Part shown: positions 35,409 through 46,521 of the stretch, in pieces
Position numbering within the stretch: the stretch's first letter is position 1
Layout: every line of letters starts with the position of its first letter
Assembly (NCBI RefSeq): GCF_017814975.1
Contig: NZ_JAGIQA010000003.1
Location: forward strand, 62,001 to 126,000
Length of the DNA stretch: 64,000 nucleotides
Source: Cupriavidus consociatus
GTDB lineage: Bacteria; Pseudomonadota; Gammaproteobacteria; Burkholderiales; Burkholderiaceae
Direction of reading: 5' to 3'
The notes under the pieces: generated by a model
The model's input: only the letters and a program-made list of their open reading frames with translations
What the model was told of the DNA's origin: nothing
Database searches by the model: none
Translations under genes and position numbers: made by a program

Positions 35409-37571
35409 ATGCCTATTTCCAACACGGCGCGACCACCGGTACGCGCTGGCCGCACCGCACTGGCGCAGCTGCTTGAGCCCGCCTCGATCGCCATCATCGG
35501 CGCCTCGCGCGATACCAGCCGCATCGGCGGCGTGGCGCTGGACCACCTGCAGCGCCTGGGCTACCAGGGGCAGGTTTTTCCGATCAATCCGCGCTATGCG
35601 GAGATCGCCGGGCTGGCGTGCTATCCCGATGTGGAATCCCTGCCGGCCGTGCCGGACGTAGCGGTGCTGGCGCTCGGCGCCGACGAAGTGCTGCCGCAGC
35701 TGCAGCGCTGCCATGTCCGCGGCATCCGGGCCGCCATCCTCTATGCATCTGGCTTTGCCGAGTCCGGCGAAGCCGGCGTCGCCCGCCAGGCCGCGCTGGC
35801 CGCCTTCGCGCGCGAAAGCGGCATGGCCATCGCCGGGCCCAACTGCATGGGGCTGGCCAACCTGACCACGCGCGCGATCACCGCCTTTGCCACCACCTTC
35901 CGCGCCTGTCCGCCCCAGGACGGCCCCGGCGCCGTCAGCCTGCTGACGCAGAGCGGCAATGTCTGCGCCATCGTCTATGCCACCGGCAGGCAGATGGACG
36001 TGGGCTTTCACCAGTTCATCAATACCGGCAACGAAGCCTGCCTGGATTACGCCGACTACCTCGGCTACCTGGCCGACGATACCCAGACCGGCGCCGTGGT
36101 CGGCTACGTCGAGGGCCTGCGCAACGGTCCGCGCTTTATCGACGCCGCGGCGCGGCTGCGCGCGGCGGACAAGCCGCTGATCGTGCTCAAGGCCGGCGAA
36201 AGCGAGGCCGGTTCGTCCGCCACCCAGTCGCACACCGCCGTGCTGGCCGGCAACCAGGCCATCTACCGCGCAGCCTTCGCCCAGGTCGGCGCGATGCAAG
36301 CCAGCGACCCGACCCACCTGACCGACGTGGCCTACCTGTCAGGGTTCCGCCAGCGCAGCGCGGGCCGCCGCGTGGTGGTGGCATCGGTCTCGGGCGCAAT
36401 GGGCGCGCTCTCTGCCGACCTGCTCAGCGGCGCCGGCCTGGACGTGCCGTGCCTGCCCGGGCCGGTGCAGCAGCGCCTTCAGGCCGCCGTGCCGGAGATC
36501 GGCGCGGTGGCGAATCCGGTCGACCTGACCGGCCAGCTGTTCAACCGCAGCGGCCTTGCGTATGCCGTGCTCGACAACCTCGCGGTGGTTGATGGCATAG
36601 ACGTGATCTTCCTGTACGCCACCGCCTACCTGCTTGACCGCGTGGCGGACGAGCTGATCGACGTGGCGGGCAAGACCGGCCGGCTGATCGTCGTCGCGAC
36701 CACCGGCGAGCCGGCCAGCCGTGCCCGGCTGGCGGCGGCCGGCGTAGCGCTGTTCCCGGACGTGGCGCGTGCCGCCAGGGCATTGGGCACCTATGTGGGC
36801 TGGCTGGGCACGCAGGCCCGGACCGCGCACTGGATGGGGCTGCGCGCACGGGCCTCCGGTCTTCCGCGGGCCGAAGCACTGCCCACTGACGCGCTGGACG
36901 AGTATCAGGCCAAGCACTGGCTCGCCGGTTTCGGGGTGCCGGTCGGCGTGGAAGCCGTCGCGGCCACTCCCGCCGATGCCGCACGCGCCGCCGCGAGCCT
37001 TGGCTTCCCGGTGGCGGTCAAGGTGCTCAGTCCCGACATCGCCCACAAGACCGAGGTTGGCGGCGTGCAGCTGGGACTGCGCGATGCACAGCAGGTGCAC
37101 GCCGCCGCCGCGGAAGTGGTTGCCGCCGCGACGCGCGCCAGGCCGGACGCACGCCAGCGCGGCGTGCTGGTGCAGCAGATGGCCGGCGGGGTCTGCGAGC
37201 TGATCGTCGGCGTGACGCGCGACCCGGTGTTCGGCCCGGCCATGACGGTCGGCCTGGGCGGAATCTTCACCGAGGTCTTCCACGACGTGGCGCACCGCTT
37301 GCTGCCGGTGGACCGCGCCATGGCCCGCGAGATGCTCGCCAGCCTGCGCGGCTACCCGCTGATGACCGGCTTCCGCGGCAAGCCCGCCGCCGATATCGAC
37401 GCGGCCGCGGACGCGATTGCCGCGCTGTCCGGCGCCGCGATGGCGCTCGGCGACTCGCTCGTTGAAATGGAAGTGAATCCCCTGCTGGTGCGCGAAGCGG
37501 GCCGCGGTGCGGTCGCGCTGGACGCGCTGGTGCTGACGCAGCAGCCGAACCACAAGGGAGGCCGGCAATGA
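35409..37571 (+). CDS. ADP-forming acyl-CoA ligase (acetate--CoA ligase family)
   Basis: About 720 residues, single-chain NDP-forming acyl-CoA synthetase. CoA-binding domain (IAIIGASRDTSRIGG near the start), succinyl-CoA ligase-like domain with QSGNV and the phospho-His candidate in TQSHTAVLAG, then a C-terminal ATP-grasp domain (about 500-715: FPVAVKVLSPDIAHKTEVGG, VGLGGIFTEV). It activates a carboxylic acid to its CoA ester with ATP giving ADP and phosphate. ATG 35409 has GGAG six bases upstream; ATG 35397 is an equal alternative. First gene of a four-gene operon; overlaps the Bug gene by four bases. Confidence 0.88.
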   Translation: MPISNTARPPVRAGRTALAQLLEPASIAIIGASRDTSRIGGVALDHLQRLGYQGQVFPINPRYAEIAGLACYPDVESLPAVPDVAVLALGADEVLPQLQRCHVRGIRAAILYASGFAESGEAGVARQAALAAFARESGMAIAGPNCMGLANLTTRAITAFATTFRACPPQDGPGAVSLLTQSGNVCAIVYATGRQMDVGFHQFINTGNEACLDYADYLGYLADDTQTGAVVGYVEGLRNGPRFIDAAARLRAADKPLIVLKAGESEAGSSATQSHTAVLAGNQAIYRAAFAQVGAMQASDPTHLTDVAYLSGFRQRSAGRRVVVASVSGAMGALSADLLSGAGLDVPCLPGPVQQRLQAAVPEIGAVANPVDLTGQLFNRSGLAYAVLDNLAVVDGIDVIFLYATAYLLDRVADELIDVAGKTGRLIVVATTGEPASRARLAAAGVALFPDVARAARALGTYVGWLGTQARTAHWMGLRARASGLPRAEALPTDALDEYQAKHWLAGFGVPVGVEAVAATPADAARAAASLGFPVAVKVLSPDIAHKTEVGGVQLGLRDAQQVHAAAAEVVAAATRARPDARQRGVLVQQMAGGVCELIVGVTRDPVFGPAMTVGLGGIFTEVFHDVAHRLLPVDRAMAREMLASLRGYPLMTGFRGKPAADIDAAADAIAALSGAAMALGDSLVEMEVNPLLVREAGRGAVALDALVLTQQPNHKGGRQ

Positions 37572-38566
37572 GAAACGACACCATCGACACCCGCCGGCGC
37601 GACACGCTGGCGCTGCTTGGCCTGGGCGCGCTCGCGCCGCTGGCCACGCTGGCCTCCGGTGCCGCGCAAGCGGCCGACTTCCCCGCGCGGCCGGTCACGC
37701 TGATCGTGCCGTTCGCGGCCGGCGGCGCCACCGATACGCTGGTGCGCACGCTGGCCGACAGCGCTGGCAAGACCCTGGGCCAGCCCGTCGTCGTCGAGAA
37801 CAAGCCCGGCGCCGCCGGCGTGCTGGGCGCCAACGTGGTCGCTCGCGCCAGACCCGACGGCTACACGCTGACGGTCATTCCGGAGCCGGTGTTCCGGCTG
37901 CCCCACCTGCAAAAGACGCAATACGACCCGCTGCGCGACTTCACCTACGTGATCCACCTGACCGGCTACACGCTGGGCGTGGCAACGCGCGCGGACGCGC
38001 CGTGGAAGTCGTGGCAGGAGATGGTGGAAGACGCGCGGCGACGTCCGGGCAAGATCAGCTACGGCAGCACCGGCACCAACGGCACCATGCACGTGACCAT
38101 GGAAGAGATCGGGCAGAAGCTCGGCATCCAGTTCAACCATGTCCCCTACAAGGGCGAGTCCGAGATCATCGCCGCGCTGATGGGCGGGCATATCGACCTG
38201 GGCGTCACGGCCGGCGGCATCGTTCCGTATGTCGACAGCGCCAAGGCGCGCTGGCTGGTGCTCTGGACCGCCGAGCATTCGCGCCGCTGGCCGCGCGTGC
38301 CGACGCTGCGCGATGTCGGCGTCGATATCGTGTCCACGTCGCCGTTCGGCATCGCCGGCCCGCGCGACATGGACGCGCAGGCCGCGCAGGTGCTGCACGA
38401 TGCGTTCCGCAAGGCGCTCAACGAGCCGGCGATGCAGAAGCTGCTGGAGCGGCTCGACCAGGAGAACGCCTACCTGAACAGCGCCGACTACGCCGCCTTC
38501 GCGCGCCAGCGCTACGAAAGCCAGGGCAAGCTGGTCAAGCGCCTGGGCCTGACTGCCAACCCCTGA
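37568..38566 (+). CDS. Bug/TctC-type periplasmic binding protein
   Basis: A 332-residue solute-binding protein of the tripartite tricarboxylate transporter family. Signal peptide with a run of arginines (TRRRDTLALLGLG) cut near AAQAADFP. Family motifs: RPVTLIVPFAAGGATD, ENKPGAAGVLGA, DPLRDFTYV, SYGSTGTNGTMH and HVPYKGESE. No TctA/TctB genes are adjacent, as is common for these genes in betaproteobacteria. By context it probably binds the acid activated by the upstream ligase. Confidence 0.9.
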   Translation: MRNDTIDTRRRDTLALLGLGALAPLATLASGAAQAADFPARPVTLIVPFAAGGATDTLVRTLADSAGKTLGQPVVVENKPGAAGVLGANVVARARPDGYTLTVIPEPVFRLPHLQKTQYDPLRDFTYVIHLTGYTLGVATRADAPWKSWQEMVEDARRRPGKISYGSTGTNGTMHVTMEEIGQKLGIQFNHVPYKGESEIIAALMGGHIDLGVTAGGIVPYVDSAKARWLVLWTAEHSRRWPRVPTLRDVGVDIVSTSPFGIAGPRDMDAQAAQVLHDAFRKALNEPAMQKLLERLDQENAYLNSADYAAFARQRYESQGKLVKRLGLTANP

Positions 38567-38587
38567 CGCCTGATCCCGGAGCCCCGC

Positions 38588-39472
38588 ATGCAATATCGAT
38601 CCGTCTTCCACGCCGGCCTGTTCGCCGGCCGTACCGTGCTGGTCACCGGCGGCGGCAGCGGCATCGGCCGCTGCACCGCGCACGAACTGTCGAGCCTCGG
38701 CGCGCGCGTGGCGCTCGCCGGACGCAAGCTGGAAAAGCTGGAACAGGTCCGCGAGGAAATCATCGCCGCCGAGCCCGAAGCCGCGGGCCGGCTGACGCTG
38801 CACAGCTGCGATATCCGCGACGAGGCGCAGGTGCGCGAGACCGTGGCCGCGGTGCTGGCGGCGCACGGCAGCATCGACGGCCTCTTCAACAACGCCGGCG
38901 GCCAGTTCCCGTCGCCGCTGCGCGACATCAGCCTGAAGGGCTGGGAAGCCGTGGTGCGCAACAACCTGACCGGCGGCTTCCTGGTGGCGCGCGAATGCTT
39001 CACGCAATGGATGGAAGCCAACGGCGGCGCCATCGTCAACATCATCGCCGACATGTGGAACGGCATGCCGGGCATGGGCCATTCGGGCGCGGCGCGCGCC
39101 GGCATGCTGTCGTTCACCGAGACGGCGGCGTGCGAATGGGCCGCCGCGGGTGTCCGGGTCAACGCCGTGGCGCCGGGATGGATCGCGTCCAGCGGCTTTG
39201 ACACCTACCCGCCCGAATTCCAGGCCAAGATCCGCCAGCTGGCGCGCAAGGTGCCGCTGCAGCGGCTGGGCACCGAGGCCGAGGTCTCCGCCGCGGTGGT
39301 GTTCCTGCTGTCGCCGGCGGCGGCCTTCATCACTGGCTCGACCCTGCGCGTCGATGGCGGCGTGCCCAACGCCAAGCACACCTGGCCGCAGCCCCAGCAC
39401 CAGCGCTCGCAGCCGTACAACGGCTTCCCGCTCTACACGCTGCCGCAATGCCTGACGCCGTCCAACGAGTAA
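38588..39472 (+). CDS. SDR-family oxidoreductase with atypical active site
   Basis: A 294-residue short-chain dehydrogenase-like protein. Cofactor motif TGGGSGIG (20-27) and FNNAGG are intact. In place of the usual Tyr-xxx-Lys, the region reads GMGHSGAARAGML: His165 and Arg170 occupy the usual area. The HS-AA-(K)-AG pattern resembles 2,4-dienoyl-CoA reductases, which also lack the Tyr but keep the Lys. A reductase acting on an unsaturated acyl-CoA would fit between the ligase and the acyl-CoA dehydrogenase of this operon. Function inferred. Confidence 0.82.
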   Translation: MQYRSVFHAGLFAGRTVLVTGGGSGIGRCTAHELSSLGARVALAGRKLEKLEQVREEIIAAEPEAAGRLTLHSCDIRDEAQVRETVAAVLAAHGSIDGLFNNAGGQFPSPLRDISLKGWEAVVRNNLTGGFLVARECFTQWMEANGGAIVNIIADMWNGMPGMGHSGAARAGMLSFTETAACEWAAAGVRVNAVAPGWIASSGFDTYPPEFQAKIRQLARKVPLQRLGTEAEVSAAVVFLLSPAAAFITGSTLRVDGGVPNAKHTWPQPQHQRSQPYNGFPLYTLPQCLTPSNE

Positions 39473-39481
39473 GCGAACACC

Positions 39482-40633
39482 ATGACCCTGCAACCGCCCA
39501 ACCCGCGCTACTACAGCGCGGACCATGAAGCGTTCCGCGCCAGCGTGCGGCGCTTCTTTGAAAAGGAAGTCGCGCCCAATGCCGAGGCCTGGGACGAAGC
39601 CGGCAGCTTCCCGCGCGAGCTGTACCGCAAGGCCGCGGAAGCCGGCCTGCTGCAACCCGGCTTCCCCGAGGAATACGGCGGCGCGCCTTGCGACGCCTTC
39701 TACCGCATGATCCTGTTCGAGGAGCGCGCCTGGGGTGGCTCGGGCGGGATCGCCTCGGGACTGTTCTCGCACACCATCGGCGCGCCGCCGATCGCCGCGG
39801 TGGGCAGCGAGGCGCTGAAGGCGCGCGTGCTGCCGCGGATCCTGTCGGGCGAGAAGATCTCCGCGCTGGCCATCACCGAGCCCGACGCCGGCTCCGACGT
39901 GGCCCGGCTGTCGACCAGCGCGCGCCGCGAAGGCGATCACTACGTCGTCAACGGCACCAAGCTCTATATCACCTCCGGCATGCGCGCCGACTACTTCACC
40001 GCGGCCGTGCGCACCGGCGGTCCGGGCTCCGGCGGCGTGTCGCTGCTGCTGATCGAAGGCGATACGCCGGGGCTGAGCCGCACGCCGCTGAAGAAAATGG
40101 GCTGGTGGGCGTCCGACACCGCGCAGCTGTTCTTCGAGGATTGCCGCGTGCCGGTGGAAAACCTGGTCGGCGAGGAAGGCAAGGGCTTTGGCGCCATCAC
40201 CCGCAACTTCAACCACGAGCGCCTGGCGCTGGCGGCGGCTGCTTGCGGCTATGCGCAGGTTTGCTTCCACGACGCGCTGGCGTGGGCACGCGAGCGCCAT
40301 ACCTTCGGCAAGCGGCTGGCCGACCACCAGATCGTGCGCCACCAGCTGGTCGACATGGCCATCCGCATCGAATCCACGCGCGCCCTGCTCGACGACCTCG
40401 CCGCGCGCCTGGACGATGGCGCCGCGCCGGTGGCGCAGATCGCGATGGCAAAGAACATGGCCACGCGGACCTTCCAGTTCTGCGCGGACCGCGCGGTGCA
40501 ATTGCTCGGGGGGATGGGCTATATGCGCGGCAGCCGCGTGGAGCGGCTGTATCGCGAGGTCAAGGTGATGATGATCGGCGGCGGGGCGGAGGAAATCATG
40601 AAGGACCTGGCGGCGAAGCAGCTGGGGCTCTGA
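39482..40633 (+). CDS. Acyl-CoA dehydrogenase
   Basis: A 383-residue acyl-CoA dehydrogenase: YYSADHEAFRASVRRF start, FAD/substrate motifs ITEPDAGSDVARL and YITSGMRADYF, C-terminal QLLGGMGYMRGSRVERLYREVKVMMIGGGAEEI. The last segment resembles the branched-chain/citronellyl-type group (GGG-EEI) rather than the short-chain butyryl type. Nine bases after the SDR gene; last in the operon, followed by a strong hairpin. Confidence 0.9.
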   Translation: MTLQPPNPRYYSADHEAFRASVRRFFEKEVAPNAEAWDEAGSFPRELYRKAAEAGLLQPGFPEEYGGAPCDAFYRMILFEERAWGGSGGIASGLFSHTIGAPPIAAVGSEALKARVLPRILSGEKISALAITEPDAGSDVARLSTSARREGDHYVVNGTKLYITSGMRADYFTAAVRTGGPGSGGVSLLLIEGDTPGLSRTPLKKMGWWASDTAQLFFEDCRVPVENLVGEEGKGFGAITRNFNHERLALAAAACGYAQVCFHDALAWARERHTFGKRLADHQIVRHQLVDMAIRIESTRALLDDLAARLDDGAAPVAQIAMAKNMATRTFQFCADRAVQLLGGMGYMRGSRVERLYREVKVMMIGGGAEEIMKDLAAKQLGL

Positions 40634-40674
40634 GCGCCGACAAAGTCAAATGCTGCGAATGTTGTTTCCCCCAG

Positions 40675-40700
40675 CCCCTCTCCCGCACGCGGGAGAGGGG
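40675..40700. terminator. Strong intergenic hairpin between convergent operons
   Basis: Arms CCCCTCTCCCGC (40675-40686) and GCGGGAGAGGGG (40689-40700). This CTCTCCCGC/GCGGGAGAG palindrome is a common intergenic element in betaproteobacterial and pseudomonad genomes (from memory). It lies between two convergent operons and probably ends transcription or protects 3' ends. Confidence 0.55.
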
Positions 40701-40736
40701 AGCAAACAGCGTGGCGTTTTTCTGCGCAAGTCCTGC

Positions 40737-41732
40737 TTATTCCAGCTTCACCCCGCTCTTCTTCACCACCTCGCCCCAGCGCACCGCTTCGGCCCTGATA
40801 AAGGCCTGGAACTGCTCGGGCTTGCCACCGACCGGATCGATGCCATAGTCGATCAGCCGCGCGCGCACCTCGGGCTGGTGCAGCACTGCGTCCATGTCTG
40901 CCGACAGCTTCGCCAGCACCGCCGGCGGCGTCTTGGCCGGCGCCAGCAAGCCGATCCAGCTGCCCGCCGTCACCGCCGGGAAGCCGGCCTCGGCCATGGT
41001 GGGCACGTCCGGAGCGGCTGGCCAGCGCGCCGGGCTGGTAATCGCCAGCGCGCGCACCTTGCCCGCCTTCACCTGCGGCATCATGGTCTGCACCGAATCG
41101 AAGATCACCGCGACCTGCCCCGAAAACAGGTCGGGCAACGCCGGCGAGATGCCTTTGTACGGCACATGCGTCATCTTCATGCCGACCGCCTGCGCGAACA
41201 GTTCCCCTGCCAGATGCGCGCCGGAGCCGGTGCCGCTCGACGCAAAGGTCATCTTGTCCGGGTTGGCCTTGCCCCAGCCCACCAGCTTCTTGACGCTGGT
41301 CGGCGGCAGCTGCGCGCTGCTGACCAGCAGCAGCGGGATCCGGCCGATCATGCTGACGCCGGTCAGGTCCTTGACCGGGTCATAGCTCATCTTGCCGTAC
41401 AGGCTCGGGTTGATCGCGTGGGCCGCGACCACGACCAGCAGCGAATAGCCATCCGGCGCCGCTTTGGCGACGTTTTCCGAGCCGATCATGCCGTTGGCGC
41501 CGGCACGGTTTTCCACCACCACCGGCTGGCCGATGCGCTCGGACAGCTTCTGCATGACCAGCCGCGTCACCGCGTCGGATACCCCGCCGGGCGTATAGGG
41601 CACCACCACGCGGAGCGGCCGGTTCGGGTACGCATCGCCTTGCGCCATGGCCGGAATGGCGCCGGCAAGGCTGCCGAGCAAGCTCAGCGTCAGCAGGCGG
41701 CGGACGCGGGCATTGCGCTTGGATCGGGTCAT
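40737..41732 (-). CDS. Bug/TctC-type periplasmic binding protein
   Basis: A 331-residue solute-binding protein. Signal peptide RRLLTLSLLGSLAGAIPAMAQG; motifs RPLRVVVPYTPGGVSD, ENRAGANGMIGSE, YDPVKDLTGV and HVPYKGISPALPDL. ATG 41732 is chosen for its AGGAGGAG ribosome site. It lies 31 bases past the AtuA-like gene and is probably the last gene of the carboxylase operon. A second Bug protein in the same putative regulon (37568) suggests two related ligands or redundancy. Confidence 0.9.
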   Translation of the reverse strand: MTRSKRNARVRRLLTLSLLGSLAGAIPAMAQGDAYPNRPLRVVVPYTPGGVSDAVTRLVMQKLSERIGQPVVVENRAGANGMIGSENVAKAAPDGYSLLVVVAAHAINPSLYGKMSYDPVKDLTGVSMIGRIPLLLVSSAQLPPTSVKKLVGWGKANPDKMTFASSGTGSGAHLAGELFAQAVGMKMTHVPYKGISPALPDLFSGQVAVIFDSVQTMMPQVKAGKVRALAITSPARWPAAPDVPTMAEAGFPAVTAGSWIGLLAPAKTPPAVLAKLSADMDAVLHQPEVRARLIDYGIDPVGGKPEQFQAFIRAEAVRWGEVVKKSGVKLE

Positions 41733-41763
41733 GTGTCTCCTCCTTGTCAGGGTTAGGCCGGGT

Positions 41764-43601
41764 CTATGCCCAGCTGTGCGGTACGGAAAGCGGGAAATCG
41801 AGCAGCATCTGCGCATAGCTCTTGCCCAGCGGGTCGGACCGCAGGCTGGCCACGCCGCCGCCGCCCAGCGCGCCATGCATCAGGAAGTTGAGCGCATGCA
41901 GGCCGGGCACGTCGAAGCGCTCGACCTCGCCCTCGACCAGGTGGGCAAAGTACGCGCGCACGGCCTGCGCTGTCAGCTGCTCGCGCAGCAATGCCAGGTA
42001 TTCCGGCTTGCGGGCGATCACGCCGATGTTCTCGTCGTCGCCCTTGTCGCCGCTGCGGGCGTAGGCCAGCGCGACCAGCGGCCGTTGCACGCGCGGCTCG
42101 TCGGGAACCGGCGGCAGTGCCGGGGCATCGACCATCGCAGGCAGCGCGGGCGCGCCGCTGGCCGCGCCGGTCGGCAGCGTGATCACGCCGCCCTCGAATT
42201 CCACCCGCATCGGCACGTCGGCCTTTGGCACGAGGAAGGAAAACACCTTCACCACCGGCTGGATATCGACACGCCCGGCAAAGGAAGATCGCGTCCCGGC
42301 AGCCATCGATGTCCCTGCCGACGAGCATTCGCGCTGCAGGAAACTCAGGCCCCGCGCCAGCGGATGGCGTGCGCCGATGCGCAGCACCACCTCACGCGTT
42401 GGCAACTGGCGCGCATGGGGGCCATATTGCGATTCGCAGCCCAGCAGCTCGACCACGGTCCCGGTGTAGTCGGGCATGCCGCGTTCGGCCAGCATGGCGC
42501 GGGTGCGCGCCAGCAGCGCGTCGGCGGTGCGGCGCGCCTTGCCCGGCGCGTCAATGCCGCGGATCGCCATCATCAGGCTGATCTGGAAGCCGTCCTGCCA
42601 GGTGGCGTTGCCCTTGTAGTGGGTGCCGGGCGCCCTGCCGCGCGCGCCATCCACGCGCACGCGGCCCGGCTTGACCAGCTCGGTGCGGACCATGCGGAAG
42701 TCGCACGTCACGTCAGGCATCAGGTAGTTGGCGGGGTCGCCCACCTCGTACAGCACCTGCTCGGCGACCGCGGCCGGGTCCACCAGCCCGCCGGTGCCCT
42801 CCGGCTTGCTCAGCACGAAGCTGCCGTCGTGCGCGCAGTCGATCACCGGGTAGCCCATCCGCTCCCAGCCGGGCACGCGTTCCCAGTCGGTAAACAACCC
42901 GCCGGTGGCCTGCGCGCCGCACTCGATGACATGGCCCGCCAGCGTGCCGGCGGCAAGGCGGTCCCAGTCGGTCCAGTCCCAGCCGAACTCATGCGCCAGC
43001 ACCCCGACCACGACGGCGCTGTCGACACAGCGTCCGGCGATGACGATATCGGCGCCAAGCGCCAGCGCGCGGGCAATGCCCTGCGCGCCGGTGTAGGCGT
43101 TGGCCGACCACGGCTCTGTGGTCGGCACGGGCGTGCCGGCAAGGCCGGTCAGCCCGTCGGCGCACCATTGCGCGAAGCGGGGCTGCACGTCGTCGCCGGT
43201 AATCACGGCGATGCGCGGCTTAAGCCCCTGCTGCGCGGCCACCTTGAGCAGCGCGTCGCGGCAGGCTTCCGGGTTGAGGCCGCCGGCGTTGGCAACAACG
43301 CGGACGCCGCGCCGCAAGATCCCGGCAAGGTTAGGTCCCATCGCCGCCTGCACAAAGTCGGTGGCGTAGCCCAGCGCAGGATCCCTCGCACGGGCGCGCG
43401 CCAGGATCGACATCGTGGTCTCGGCCAGGTAGTCGTAGACCAGGTACTGCAGGCCGGGAACCGCCAGCAGCTGCGGCGTGGCGATCGCGGAATCGCCCCA
43501 GAAGCCGGAAGCGCCGCCGATGCGAACGGTCTTGCCGGTATGTGCCTCGTTATTTGCCTCGTTATTTGCCGCGGTATGTGCCGCGGTATTTGCCAGATCG
43601 C

Positions 43602-43605
<4 letters not shown>
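41764..43605 (-). CDS. AtuA-family protein (DUF1446 plus AtuA C-terminal domain)
   Basis: A 613-residue protein. The N-terminal large domain (about 26-470) starts with TVRIGGASGFWGDSA, typical of the acyclic-terpene-utilisation AtuA/DUF1446 family. The C-terminal AtuA-like domain (about 505-610) has YARSGDKGDDENIGVIARKP. Its enzymatic role is not established even in Pseudomonas, where atuA is in the citronellol/geraniol pathway. It overlaps the biotin carboxylase gene by four bases. The first 25 residues are a low-complexity Asn/Ala/Glu stretch encoded by 12-base tandem repeats. Confidence 0.88.
43539..43598 (-). repeat. Five-unit 12-bp tandem repeat in AtuA N-terminus
   Basis: Units at 43539, 43551, 43563, 43575 and 43587 follow TATtTGCCkCGk on the plus strand. 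They encode the NTAAHTAANNEANNEA segment. The multiple of three keeps frame if copy number changes. Confidence 0.85.
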
Positions 43606-45617
<2,012 letters not shown>

Positions 45618-45660
45618 GGGGGAATCCTGTGAATTTCCGGAAATTGGCAGGCGGCGATCG

Positions 45661-46506
45661 TCAGCCCGGCGACTGCGCCGCGCGCACGGCATCGGCATCG
45701 AAGCGTACGGTCCAGCTCGCGTCGCGCTTCTCGCGGAAGGCCGCCACGCCTTCCGCGCCCTCGCTGCGCATGCACTGGGCGAACAGCCGTGAGGCTTCGT
45801 CCAGCAGCGGACCCGCTGGCTCCTGCCCGCAGCGGCCGACCAGCGTCTTGAACACGCGATTGGCATGGGGCCCGCAGCGGCCGATGCGCGTCAGCCATTC
45901 GGCGAGCAGCGCATCCAGCTCTGCGCTGTCGTCGGCCAGCTGGTCGACCAGCCCGATCGCCACCGCGGCCTCGCCGCTGATGCGCTCGCCGGTAAGACCA
46001 AGGCGGCGCGTGGCGGCGGCGCCGATGCGCTGCACCACGAACGGCGCGATCTGCGCGGCGATGATGCCAAGGGTCGTTTCCGACAAAGCGAAGCGCGCAT
46101 CCCGCGTGGCCACCACGATGTCGGCGGCGCACGCCAGGCCCATGCCGCCGCCCATTGCGGCGCCGTCTACGGCCGCGATGACCGGCACCGGCAGCGCGCT
46201 CAGCCGCTGCATGAAATCGCCGAACTGGCGGTTGCGGGTGGCGACGGGGTCTTCCCGGCTGGCATCGGCATCGAGCCGCGCCTGGAAGTTGCCGACATTG
46301 CCGCCGGCGCTGAACATGCCGCCGGCGCCGCGCAGTACCAGGGCGCGCACCTCAGTATCTGATTCGGATTGTTCCACCGCCGCCGCCAGCGCTGACACGA
46401 CTTCAGGCGCCAGTGCATTGCGCGAGGCGGGGATGTTCAGGGTGGCGAACAGCACGCCGCCGGCGCGGCGTACGATCACGGGTTCGGTTTGCGTTGGCTC
46501 GGTCAT
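45661..46506 (-). CDS. Enoyl-CoA hydratase/isomerase-family protein
   Basis: A 281-residue crotonase-fold enzyme. Oxyanion-hole segment GGMFSAGGNVGNF and catalytic-region AAMGGGMGLACAAD and ALSETTLGI, the latter with a Glu in the usual second position. In Atu/Liu pathways the equivalent enzyme hydrates the 3-methylglutaconyl-CoA or isohexenylglutaconyl-CoA made by the carboxylase, which fits its place here between carboxylase and dehydrogenase genes. Confidence 0.88.
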   Translation of the reverse strand: MTEPTQTEPVIVRRAGGVLFATLNIPASRNALAPEVVSALAAAVEQSESDTEVRALVLRGAGGMFSAGGNVGNFQARLDADASREDPVATRNRQFGDFMQRLSALPVPVIAAVDGAAMGGGMGLACAADIVVATRDARFALSETTLGIIAAQIAPFVVQRIGAAATRRLGLTGERISGEAAVAIGLVDQLADDSAELDALLAEWLTRIGRCGPHANRVFKTLVGRCGQEPAGPLLDEASRLFAQCMRSEGAEGVAAFREKRDASWTVRFDADAVRAAQSPG

Positions 46507-46521
46507 GGCGCTTCCTGCCTG

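Noticed and set aside
37352-40501. 1049-codon minus-strand frame across the ligase, Bug, SDR and ACAD genes
   Set aside because: It runs through four well-supported genes on the other strand and shows no domain; a GC-skewed shadow frame.
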